From Clostridium nigeriense (GTDB lineage Bacteria; Bacillota; Clostridia; Clostridiales; Clostridiaceae), in the NCBI RefSeq assembly GCF_900086595.1, contig NZ_LT575472.1, positions 3,568,609-3,624,518 on the forward strand: a stretch of DNA of 55,910 nucleotides, in the 5' to 3' direction. The number at the start of each line of letters is the position of its first letter. Position 1 is the stretch's first letter. The notes beneath the pieces were generated by a model. The model saw only the letters and a list, made by a program, of their open reading frames with translations, did not search any database and had not been told where the DNA came from. Below are positions 45,645 through 55,910 of this stretch, piece by piece. Made by a program: the position numbers and the translations under genes.

Positions 45645-45674
45645 TAATATCATCTCTCTCATTTATCTTAAAAG

Positions 45675-45699
45675 AATAGGCTGTCATGGACAGCCTATT
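45675..45699 (-). terminator. Terminator of the tldD-pmbA operon
   Basis: On the minus strand AATAGGCTGTC-CAT-GACAGCCTATT (perfect 11-base arms) is followed by TCTTTT, 23 bases after the pmbA stop. Confidence 0.88.
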
Positions 45700-45722
45700 G
45701 CAAACTATTAAATTTTACTTAA

Positions 45723-47066
45723 TTACTTTCCAGCTACACTTAAACCTTCAACTCTTATTGATGGGCTTCCTACACTACTCATTGGGAATTTCAAGTCGTT
45801 TCCAACTTCTACAACATTTTTTAATAAATCAAAGAAGTTTCCAGCTACTGTTATTTGTTCTACAGGAAAATCCTTCTTACCATCCTTTATATAAAAGCCT
45901 TTTGCTGCTAGAGAAAAATCTCCTGTTATAGAATTTGCACCAGAATGAAGTCCTGCAAATTCTGTTAATAATAGACCTTCTCCTACTTCTTCTAATAAGT
46001 CCTCAAAGGATTTGCTACCCCTTTGAATATAAAAGTTTGTTGGTGAAACTCCTACTGAAGAAGCATATGAAGCTTTAAATCCATTTCCTGTTGATTTTGT
46101 ATTTCCCTTATAAGCTGTCTTTAAGTTATGAAGTAATGTAATTAGTTTACCTTCATGAATTATATCTTTCTTTTGAGTTGCTACTCCCTCATCATCAAAG
46201 GATACAGATGCCAATCCATCTTCTAAATGTGGATCATCTAATAGTGTTACTTTATTACTTGCTATCATTTGTCCTTCTTTATCTTTTAATAAACTTAAGC
46301 CTTTTTGAGCTGCATCTCCGCTAAATACTCCAGCAAAAGTTGATAGTAATGATACCATTGCTTCGTTATTAATTATAGTTTTATATTTTCCTGAAGGAAT
46401 TGATTTGCCACCAATTCTTGAAACAGCTTCATCTATTCCATCTTTAGCTAATTTTTTAGGATTTACTTCATCTAAAGATTTTGCAGTTACATATCCCATA
46501 CCATCATGCATATTTTCTCCCTCTTTTATAATCGGAACTACATATGCACTTAATAAATTAGATTTATTTTCTAGGTTTAATCCCTTTGAGTTAATTATTC
46601 CATATTTAGCCTTATTATATCCTATTCCACAGCCACCAAAACTAGAAACTCTAGAATCTAATTCTTTAGATTCCTTTTCCATACTTAATGCTAATTCTAT
46701 AAGCTTATCAGCTGGAATATTTTCTAAGGCTTTGTAATAAGAATTTACTTCTACATAATCTTTATCGCCTTCATAAATAAACTGAACATCTTCATTTTCA
46801 ATAGCTAATGCACTTTGTTTAGAGTTTCTAACTAGCATCTTTATAGCATCTTCATCTAATATTTCAGTATATGAATATCCTATTTTACCATTTATTTTTC
46901 CTCTAAATGATAATCCATAGGATGTAGTTAAATTATATTTTTCTACCTCTTCATTATAAACATTTATACTTAAACTTTCTCTATCTACATAATAAACTTC
47001 ATATTCATCAAATCCGTTTATTCTAGCTTCTTCAAATAACTTATTTATAAACTCTTTTAATTCCAC
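45723..47066 (-). CDS. pmbA: TldE/PmbA-type metalloprotease-family protein
   Basis: The GTG at 47066 (447 residues) is 7 bases after AAGGGGGG; the ATG at 47090 lies upstream of that site and overlaps the tldD stop. It matches the PmbA/TldE family (FDEYEVYYVDRESLSINVYN at the start, and a C-terminal SLAAKGFYIKDGKKDFPVEQITVAGN). It lacks the metal-binding HExxxH of TldD. TldD and TldE form a heterodimer in which TldD holds the zinc; it trims unfolded peptides and matures modified peptides such as microcin B17. It ends the five-gene operon started by the regulator at 52011. Confidence 0.92.
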   Translation of the reverse strand: MELKEFINKLFEEARINGFDEYEVYYVDRESLSINVYNEEVEKYNLTTSYGLSFRGKINGKIGYSYTEILDEDAIKMLVRNSKQSALAIENEDVQFIYEGDKDYVEVNSYYKALENIPADKLIELALSMEKESKELDSRVSSFGGCGIGYNKAKYGIINSKGLNLENKSNLLSAYVVPIIKEGENMHDGMGYVTAKSLDEVNPKKLAKDGIDEAVSRIGGKSIPSGKYKTIINNEAMVSLLSTFAGVFSGDAAQKGLSLLKDKEGQMIASNKVTLLDDPHLEDGLASVSFDDEGVATQKKDIIHEGKLITLLHNLKTAYKGNTKSTGNGFKASYASSVGVSPTNFYIQRGSKSFEDLLEEVGEGLLLTEFAGLHSGANSITGDFSLAAKGFYIKDGKKDFPVEQITVAGNFFDLLKNVVEVGNDLKFPMSSVGSPSIRVEGLSVAGK

Positions 47067-47079
47067 TTTTAATCCCCCC

Positions 47080-48459
47080 TTATCTTCCACCTACTGTAAT
47101 TTCTTTTACTCTTATCATAGGCTGACCTACATTAGTTGGGATACTTCCTGATACAGAACCACACATTCCTTGACCCTGTTCTAAATTTTTACCAACCATA
47201 TCTATGTTCATTAAGACTTCGCTTCCCTTTCCTATAAGACTTGCACCTCTTACAGGTTCTTGTATTTCTCCATTTCTTACTATATATCCCTCTGATACTG
47301 CAAAGTTAAATTCGCCTGTTACTGGATTTACTGAACCTCCACCCATCTTCTTTGCATATAAGCCTTCAGAAATTGATTTTATAATTTCCTTTTCATCGTC
47401 GTTTCCTGCTGCAATATAAGTATTAGTCATTCTTGATGTTGGAGCATACTTATAATTTTGTCTTCTTGAACTTCCTGTAGCTTCCATTCCCATTCTTCTA
47501 CCATTTAATTTATCTATTAAATATCCCTTTAATATTCCATTTTCAATTAATACATTCTTTCTAGTTTTATTACCTTCATCATCTATATTTAATGAACCCC
47601 AAGCATTAGGAATAGTTCCATCATCTATAGCTGTAACCTTAGTTGATGCTATTTGTTTTCCAAGCATATTAGTAAATACAGAGTTTCCCTTTGCCACTGC
47701 TGTTGCTTCTAAGGAATGACCACAAGCTTCATGGAATATAACTCCACCAAATCCATTATCTATTGCCACAGGCATTTTTCCAGCAGGACAAGTTCTTGCA
47801 TGTAACATTGTATGAGCTACTCTTGAAGCTTCTCTTCCATAATATTCAGGATCTATCTCATCAAATAATTCAAACCCTTTATGTGCACCTGGCCCTTCAA
47901 AACCTGTTTGATTCTCACCATTTGCTGATGCAACAGAGCTTATTGAAAATCTTGTTCTAACTCTTTTATCTTCAGTTAATAAACCTTCAGTGTTAGCTAT
48001 TAATATATTTTGCTCTTTGTCTAAATATCCAACAGATACTTGAGAAATTTCATCATGATATTCTTTTGCTGCTTTATATCCTTTCTTCATTACTTCAATC
48101 TTTTTATCTATCGAAATTGAAGATGGAATATAAATTATTTTATTATTATTAAAAACTTCCTTTTTATCTAAAACAATACTTATATCTTCTTTTAATTCTC
48201 CAAGTGCTAATGCAGCTTTTTCAGCTGTATCTAATAAAGAAGATAAACTTGTATTATTAGTATAAGCATAAACACTTTTAAATCCTTTAAAAATTCTTAT
48301 TCCTATACCATGAGTTCTTCCTGATATTGAATTTTCAACTTTGCCATTTAATATACTTATAGATGTATCTATAGTATCTTCCTCAAATATTTCTGCAAAG
48401 TCTCCTCCAGTTATTAAACATCTAGCTAAAACACTAGATAATATATCTTTTTTTAACAT
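47080..48459 (-). CDS. tldD: TldD metalloprotease
   Basis: The 459-residue protein matches TldD. It has the zinc motif GGVIFHEACGHSLEAT with HEACGH, and the downstream signature GSEVLMNIDMVGKNLEQGQGMCGSVSG. It cleaves peptides with its partner PmbA/TldE, encoded 13 bases downstream. The ATG follows GAGGAGGATTAGATT and is 3 bases after the stop of the lipoprotein gene. That spacing puts the protease under control of the two-component system at the operon head. Its peptide substrate in this organism is unknown. Confidence 0.95.
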   Translation of the reverse strand: MLKKDILSSVLARCLITGGDFAEIFEEDTIDTSISILNGKVENSISGRTHGIGIRIFKGFKSVYAYTNNTSLSSLLDTAEKAALALGELKEDISIVLDKKEVFNNNKIIYIPSSISIDKKIEVMKKGYKAAKEYHDEISQVSVGYLDKEQNILIANTEGLLTEDKRVRTRFSISSVASANGENQTGFEGPGAHKGFELFDEIDPEYYGREASRVAHTMLHARTCPAGKMPVAIDNGFGGVIFHEACGHSLEATAVAKGNSVFTNMLGKQIASTKVTAIDDGTIPNAWGSLNIDDEGNKTRKNVLIENGILKGYLIDKLNGRRMGMEATGSSRRQNYKYAPTSRMTNTYIAAGNDDEKEIIKSISEGLYAKKMGGGSVNPVTGEFNFAVSEGYIVRNGEIQEPVRGASLIGKGSEVLMNIDMVGKNLEQGQGMCGSVSGSIPTNVGQPMIRVKEITVGGR

Positions 48460-48462
48460 AAT

Positions 48463-49944
48463 CTAATCCTCCTCCACATTTATTTCTATACCATCTTTAA
48501 AAGCCTTTGCCCATGTATCTACATAAGAACCACTTGCCCACTCTGCCATAATAACCTCTTCACCTTGGTTTAAATTGATATAACATAATGGACTACCTTT
48601 TATATTTCTATCTTCCATCTCATAAACTAAAAGCTTATTATCAAATATTACAAGTGCTATTCTTCCTGTTGGTGATGTATACGCATCCTCTATAAAAGGA
48701 AACCTTCCTTTTAAATCTTTCCATGGTACTAACAATGTATCATAATTTAATATTTTTTTACCTGGGCTTATAGATATTTTATAATCAATATTTTTTTCAT
48801 TAACATCATTTGAAGGTATTCCTCCTATTAATGTCCACTTTCCTTCTACTCTTCGTATTGTAAAGTTAGTAAAGTCAACATTAGGAAGAAATTTTTCTGC
48901 ATTTTCTTTTGATAAACTTTCAAAAGCTTCATTAAAATCTCTTTCATACTTTTCTTTTATTTCATTTGAGTATATTTCTTCTATACTTAATCCTTGTTTG
49001 GAATTGATATTATCAATAGGAATTGTCTGATATATAGAAAATATATTATCAAAATTGTTTCCTTCATATTTTTCTATGGATACATAATCATTTGAAATAA
49101 AATTAATATCCTTATATATATTCACAGATGATTCTTCTACTATATGTGAATCTAATTTACCATCTATAGGTCTAGAGATAAAGTATTCAATATGGCTATT
49201 ATTTTTTTCTTCAACCTTACTTTCTATAGTCCAAATTCCATTTAACCTAGGAAAAATAATATTATCTTTTTCAACTATTGGTTGAATCTTATTATTTTTA
49301 AAAGATATCCAAAGAGTTCTATAACTTTCAGTTGTATATTTTCCCTCACTTGTTTTTTCTCTAGGTGTTTTTAATGCAAGCATAACTCCAACATCACTAT
49401 TATAATCTTCATTTAATATTTCTGCTTCGAACATATTATTTGCTATATTTAAATCCCGTGGATTTGCATCTTCTTTAAATAATTTTAATAATACTCCAGA
49501 ATAAAATAAATATCCATTATTATCATCTAGTACTATAAACTCACCAATAAGATTATTGGAGTCAATTAAGGATATTACATCTACTTTATCATTAGAATCA
49601 ATTATATCGCTTAAAGTAAAATTTAATTCATAAGATAAAATATAATCAGATTTTACTACCTTAAGCTTGAAACTAGGATTAGAATATATCTTATTAAAAA
49701 TTGAAATTTTAGCATTAGATATACTAATTAATGAGTCCTTTAGAGATAATAATTCTTCTTTGTTTTCTATTTCATCATCTAAAACATTAATATCTTCTAT
49801 TTTCCAAGTTCCTCTTATACTTAAGTTTTCATTATCTGGTGCTTTTATCGATTGAGTATCTTTTCCATCTACTTTACTACAACCTATAGTCAATGTAAAT
49901 ATAGAAATAAACACTAATAATAATATTCTTTTTATACTTTTCAT
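48463..49944 (-). CDS. Large lipoprotein of unknown function linked to a two-component system
   Basis: I do not recognise this 493-residue protein. It has a lipoprotein signal (TIGC, Cys22). The mature part has two related-looking segments beginning IRGTWKIEDINVL (about residue 43) and LNGIWTIESKVEE (about 235), then SIRRVEGKWTLIGGIPS-like text near 365, suggesting repeated beta domains each led by a G-x-W-x-I/L strand. It starts 1 base after the kinase stop, with GAGGAGG inside the kinase gene, and is followed 3 bases later by tldD. It may signal envelope state to the kinase; that is inferred from gene order. Confidence 0.8.
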   Translation of the reverse strand: MKSIKRILLLVFISIFTLTIGCSKVDGKDTQSIKAPDNENLSIRGTWKIEDINVLDDEIENKEELLSLKDSLISISNAKISIFNKIYSNPSFKLKVVKSDYILSYELNFTLSDIIDSNDKVDVISLIDSNNLIGEFIVLDDNNGYLFYSGVLLKLFKEDANPRDLNIANNMFEAEILNEDYNSDVGVMLALKTPREKTSEGKYTTESYRTLWISFKNNKIQPIVEKDNIIFPRLNGIWTIESKVEEKNNSHIEYFISRPIDGKLDSHIVEESSVNIYKDINFISNDYVSIEKYEGNNFDNIFSIYQTIPIDNINSKQGLSIEEIYSNEIKEKYERDFNEAFESLSKENAEKFLPNVDFTNFTIRRVEGKWTLIGGIPSNDVNEKNIDYKISISPGKKILNYDTLLVPWKDLKGRFPFIEDAYTSPTGRIALVIFDNKLLVYEMEDRNIKGSPLCYINLNQGEEVIMAEWASGSYVDTWAKAFKDGIEINVEED

Positions 49945-49945
49945 A

Positions 49946-51349
49946 TTATTCCTCCTCTATTATTGGAATAATAACCTCTACTTTTGTACCTATTCCTAAC
50001 TTACTATAAATATTAAACTCTCCATTATGAAGCTTTATTATTTCATCACAAATTGATAAACCTATTCCATTTTTAGAATTAGAATTTTTACCTTTAAAGA
50101 ATTTTTCCTTAACCCTTGGTAAATCTTCATCTGGTATACCACAACCATTATCCTCTATTGTAAACTTAATAGTGCCGTCTATAATAGAAGTTTCAAAGTT
50201 AACATATCCTCCTGGTTCTGTAAATTTTAAAGCGTTGTCTATTAAATTTATAAAAACTTGTTTTAATCTGTTGCTATCTACATTAACATTTGCACTATCA
50301 TTTGTGACAAATTTTAAATCGACACCTTCTTTTTTTGCTCTTGGAGCCATAAATGATTCTATATGATTTATAAAATTCTTAATATTAATTTTTGTTAATT
50401 CTAAACTAACATTCTCATTTATTAATCTAGAAAAATCTAATAATTCTTCTACCATTAATGAAAGCCTGTCAGTTTCTTTTTCTATTATATCAAAACCTAA
50501 CTTTAATGTTTCCTTATCAGTTTCATCATTATTTAATGTTATAGTCCATCCTTTAATAGCTGTTAATGGAGTTCTTAATTCATGTGAAACTTGCGAAATA
50601 AATTCATTTTTTAATTGCTCTCTTCTAGCTATTTCATTAGCCATAAAATTTAATGTATTTGATAATTGCCCAATTTCATTTTCACTATTTATTTCACTTC
50701 TAATGCTTAAGTTTCCACTTCCCATTTTTTCAGCTACTTTATTCAAATATTTAATAGGATTTATTATACTATTTGCAAGTATTATGCTTAATATAACTCC
50801 CAGTACTAATACACCAATTGATATACTCACAAATGTAATCATTATATTTGTTATAATTCCGTCTATTTCTTCTAATGAAGTTATAAACCTTATTATTCCT
50901 ATTATTTCACCATCTATCTCTAATGGATATGATACAGCCATAACCTTTTTATCATAATAATTAACTCTTCCAATCCATCTAGATACTTCTCCTTTTAATG
51001 CTTTATCTATATCAGGAGCATTTATAAGTTTATCATCCTTTATTCCTATTGAATCCATAAGTAGGCTACCATCTACATCAAATATTTCTACTTGTGCATT
51101 ATTTTCATTCCAAAATGCATCTACATTATCATAAATATTCTCAACTAAGGCTTTTGAAGAAAAATACTTATTGTAAAAATTCATAGATACTTCTATCCTA
51201 CTTTTTAATATATCCTCCATATTGTCGTAATAATACTTTCTAATAAAAACCATCAATAGTACATTCAATACTACAACAGTTGAAAAAATTATTATTACAA
51301 TTCCTCTTAGTAATTGGTTTCTTATGCTTTTTACTCCCTTGCTTTCCAC
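49946..51349 (-). CDS. Membrane sensor histidine kinase
   Basis: The GTG at 51349 (467 residues) with AGGTTACAG before it is preferred; an ATG at 51367 lies further inside the regulator gene and lacks a ribosome site. Two membrane segments (about residues 13-34 and 162-188) enclose an extracellular sensor of about 125 residues. HAMP (about 190-240), the H-box FISQVSHELRTPLTAIKGW with the phosphorylated His, and the ATPase motifs FINLIDNALKF, IEDNGCGIPDEDL and GIGLSICDEII follow. It overlaps the stop of its response regulator by 19 bases. It belongs to the general WalK/ResE-like class; the stimulus is unknown. Confidence 0.93.
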   Translation of the reverse strand: MESKGVKSIRNQLLRGIVIIIFSTVVVLNVLLMVFIRKYYYDNMEDILKSRIEVSMNFYNKYFSSKALVENIYDNVDAFWNENNAQVEIFDVDGSLLMDSIGIKDDKLINAPDIDKALKGEVSRWIGRVNYYDKKVMAVSYPLEIDGEIIGIIRFITSLEEIDGIITNIMITFVSISIGVLVLGVILSIILANSIINPIKYLNKVAEKMGSGNLSIRSEINSENEIGQLSNTLNFMANEIARREQLKNEFISQVSHELRTPLTAIKGWTITLNNDETDKETLKLGFDIIEKETDRLSLMVEELLDFSRLINENVSLELTKINIKNFINHIESFMAPRAKKEGVDLKFVTNDSANVNVDSNRLKQVFINLIDNALKFTEPGGYVNFETSIIDGTIKFTIEDNGCGIPDEDLPRVKEKFFKGKNSNSKNGIGLSICDEIIKLHNGEFNIYSKLGIGTKVEVIIPIIEEE

Positions 51350-52011
51350 CTGTAACCTATCCCCCATACAGTCTCAATATAATCTGGCCTTGAAGGTTTA
51401 TCTTCAATCTTAGCCCTTAATCTTCTTATATTTACATCAATAATTTTTGCATCACCAAAATAATTTTCTCCCCATACTAGATCTAAGAGTTCATCTCTAG
51501 TAAAAGCCTTGTTAGGATTTTCTAAAAATATTTTCATTAGCAAATATTCCTTTGGTGTAACATCTACTTCTATATTGTTTTTTAAAACTTTTTGTGAATA
51601 TAAATCTATTATAAAAGGTCCTAGCTCTAATTTCTCCCTCTCATCCTCTCCTAATCTTCTAAGTAATGCCTTTACTCTTAAAACCACTTCTAATGGATTA
51701 AATGGTTTAATTATGTAATCATCTGCTCCATACTCTAAGCCCATAATCTTATCCATATCCTGCCCTTTAGCTGTAAGCATTATTATACCCATTTCAGGAT
51801 AATCATTTCTTAATTTATTACATACCATAAATCCATCTATTCCTGGTAACATAACATCTAAAATTGCTATTTTCGGTCTTTCACTTTTAGCTAACTCTAT
51901 TCCTTCTTCTCCAGTTGATGCTTCTATAACATTAAAATTATTTCTTTGTAAGTTTATCTTTAAAAATCCTCTTATACTATCTTCATCTTCTACCAGCAAA
52001 ATTTTATTCAT
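51331..52011 (-). CDS. OmpR-family response regulator
   Basis: The 226-residue protein has a receiver domain (1-118) with acidic residues Glu8 and Asp9, phospho-acceptor Asp52 in IAILDVMLPGIDG, and Lys in YIIKPFNPLE. A winged-helix OmpR domain follows (about 130-225; FTRDELLDLVWGENYFG, VDVNIRRLRAKIED, VWGIGYRWKA). It starts the operon of regulator, kinase, lipoprotein, TldD and PmbA. It probably controls its own operon; the 135-base region upstream contains no operator that I can name with confidence. Confidence 0.94.
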   Translation of the reverse strand: MNKILLVEDEDSIRGFLKINLQRNNFNVIEASTGEEGIELAKSERPKIAILDVMLPGIDGFMVCNKLRNDYPEMGIIMLTAKGQDMDKIMGLEYGADDYIIKPFNPLEVVLRVKALLRRLGEDEREKLELGPFIIDLYSQKVLKNNIEVDVTPKEYLLMKIFLENPNKAFTRDELLDLVWGENYFGDAKIIDVNIRRLRAKIEDKPSRPDYIETVWGIGYRWKARE

Positions 52012-52146
52012 TTTCTCACCCCTAAATTTTATTATTAAAATTTACTCATATAAATTATACCCTAAATATAACAATAAGAAGCGGAATTTGCCATAAAAAA
52101 GTATCATGTTTATACTCTCTATTATATGACAGATTCCACCCCTTAA

Positions 52147-53082
52147 CTATTTTAATGTTCTAAATTCAAATCCTTCTGCCTTTAAATAATCTATTGCACT
52201 TTGTAAATACTCTACAGTTCCCTTTTTATTATCAGTATCATGCATAAGTATAATTGCAATATCCTTATCTCCAACAGTTTCTTTCAACTTATCTAATAAT
52301 GCTTCCTTAGGAAAATCTCTTCCTTCAGCATCTCCATTTAATGCATTCCAATCTACTTGCCATATTCCCTTTTCATACAATACCTTATCCAAGGCTTCTG
52401 TACCATTCCAGCTAGAATGTCCTCCTGGCAATCTAATTAATCTTGTTGAAAAATCTTTACCTAATATATTTTTTAGTATAACATCATTCTTTTGAAAATC
52501 TTCTACAAAAGCTTTTACATCTACTGTTCTATTTGGATAAAGCTTAGAATAATTATGTGAATATCCATGACTTCCAATAGCATGTCCTTCTTTTGCTATT
52601 CTTTTTAATATTTCACTAGATCTATCATTACTTTCTATAGATGAACCTAATGTAAAAAATGTTGCTTTAATATCATTTTTCTTTAATATATCTAATATTT
52701 TCTCTGTAGAATGTTTTGATGGCCCATCATCAAAGGTTAAATAAGCTATTTTTCTATTATCTTCTCTATAAAAATTCCATTCATACATAGTTTTAGGAAG
52801 AATTTCTGCTGCATCATCAGCGTTTATATCATCTTCTAATTTAATATATCCTGAATTATCTAATACAGATGAGTTTTCTTCTACTTCATTGTCATATTCA
52901 TTTTTTATTGATTCTTCATCATTAACTTTATTATTGCTAGTTAAAGCTTCTACTTTTTTATAGACATTTCTATTAAATTTATCTAATCTATCAAAAATCT
53001 CAAATATAATAGTAGTACTTATTAACAATGATATAATAAACAATATTGTTCTTCTTATCCTTTTTACTTCTTTTCTTCTCAT
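52147..53082 (-). CDS. Membrane-anchored polysaccharide deacetylase
   Basis: The 311-residue protein has one N-terminal membrane segment (about residues 9-28), a low-complexity acidic linker (40-95) and a NodB domain (about 110-305). The NodB metal-binding and catalytic residues are present: Asp-Asp in AYLTFDDGPSKHS, the His pair in IGSHGYSHNYSKL, and RLPGGHSSW. It removes acetyl groups from peptidoglycan or another cell-wall glycan outside the membrane, which can protect from lysozyme or, for PdaA-type members, act in the spore cortex. The ATG follows GAGGAATTCAG. The substrate cannot be decided here. Confidence 0.92.
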   Translation of the reverse strand: MRRKEVKRIRRTILFIISLLISTTIIFEIFDRLDKFNRNVYKKVEALTSNNKVNDEESIKNEYDNEVEENSSVLDNSGYIKLEDDINADDAAEILPKTMYEWNFYREDNRKIAYLTFDDGPSKHSTEKILDILKKNDIKATFFTLGSSIESNDRSSEILKRIAKEGHAIGSHGYSHNYSKLYPNRTVDVKAFVEDFQKNDVILKNILGKDFSTRLIRLPGGHSSWNGTEALDKVLYEKGIWQVDWNALNGDAEGRDFPKEALLDKLKETVGDKDIAIILMHDTDNKKGTVEYLQSAIDYLKAEGFEFRTLK

Positions 53083-53193
53083 CTGAATTCCTCATTTCCT
53101 AACTACTTGTCCCTTAATTAAATTATATAGAATTTATATTTATTAATCTTTACAATAAGTTAAAGAATAGTTACGAAATGATTACATAAATAA

Positions 53194-53247
53194 TAAAAAA
53201 AGAACTTTATAACAATAGATTAATTATCTACTCTTATAAAGTTCCTT
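53194..53247 (-). terminator. Terminator of the rRNA-tRNA transcript
   Basis: On the minus strand AAGGAACTTTATAA pairs with TTATAAAGTTCTT (one bulge) and is followed by a run of T. It lies 10 bases past the tRNA 3' end. Confidence 0.85.
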
Positions 53248-53257
53248 AAAATATAAA

Positions 53258-53332
<75 letters not shown>

Positions 53333-53340
53333 ATATTTAA

Positions 53341-53364
53341 ATTTTCAGAGTGTTCTCTGAAAAT
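53341..53364 (-). other. Stem-loop between 23S rRNA and tRNA-Asn, likely processing site
   Basis: Perfect 10-base arms ATTTTCAGAG and CTCTGAAAAT flank a 4-base loop. It lies in the spacer of the rRNA operon, where RNase III-type cuts usually separate mature RNAs. Confidence 0.5.
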
Positions 53365-53389
53365 TGCACATGAATTTATAACTTATTTT

Positions 53390-55910
<2,521 letters not shown>

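Overview
The window is low-GC, densely packed DNA from a spore-forming Clostridium (sensu stricto type). The evidence is the A/T-rich codon use, strong AGGAGG ribosome sites, and clostridial sporulation genes (spoIIR, sipL, yabG, CotS-family genes, cphA/cphB). It ends in a 23S rRNA gene. Most genes lie on the minus strand. No insertion sequence, prophage, plasmid origin or CRISPR array is visible. Species is not assigned.

Region 1 (1-8943, minus) is a nucleoside uptake and breakdown block. In transcription order it has a YesM-like histidine kinase, a YesN-like response regulator, a membrane-anchored BMP-domain protein without a lipobox cysteine, pyrimidine-nucleoside phosphorylase, phosphopentomutase, a LacI-family repressor, a BMP-family nucleoside-binding lipoprotein, and the start of its ABC ATPase (cut by the window edge). 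The natural reading is sense, import, phosphorolyse, then isomerise ribose-1-P or deoxyribose-1-P.

Region 2 (9010-20440, minus) holds pyrG, a small unknown protein, a YwiB-like protein, spoIIR, ispE, cyanophycin synthetase and cyanophycinase, sipL, veg and yabG. A promoter-terminator unit of about 88 nt on the opposite strand sits between sipL and veg and looks like an unannotated small RNA.

Region 3 (20535-29024) is a spore-coat block: two divergent CotS-kinase-fold/GT4-glycosyltransferase modules, one of them carrying a CotS-like protein that has lost its catalytic motifs. It also holds a membrane-anchored solute-binding-type protein and a LysR regulator.

Region 4 (29000-34993) matches, in gene content and order, the flavin-based extracellular electron transfer locus known from Listeria: ndh2 with a membrane C-terminal domain, eetA (NusG domain II), eetB (Gx transporter) and dmkB (polyprenyl synthase) on the minus strand, and a PplA-like FMN-binding lipoprotein and the ApbE flavin transferase on the plus strand. 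This is the most interesting system in the window. The quinone prenyltransferase (DmkA) is not here.

Region 5 (35081-53082) is mixed: a lone EutH-type permease, a Cys-rich small protein, an HtrA protease, an alpha/beta hydrolase, tsaD, a RusA-like nuclease fused to a zinc ribbon beside an SGNH hydrolase, an FAD oxidoreductase, a lipoteichoic acid synthase, a GNAT, and a small membrane zinc-ribbon protein. A five-gene operon of response regulator, kinase, lipoprotein, TldD and PmbA follows, then a polysaccharide deacetylase. The window closes with a terminator, tRNA-Asn and the 3' 2.5 kb of a 23S rRNA gene, all on the minus strand, with no 5S gene between the 23S and the tRNA.
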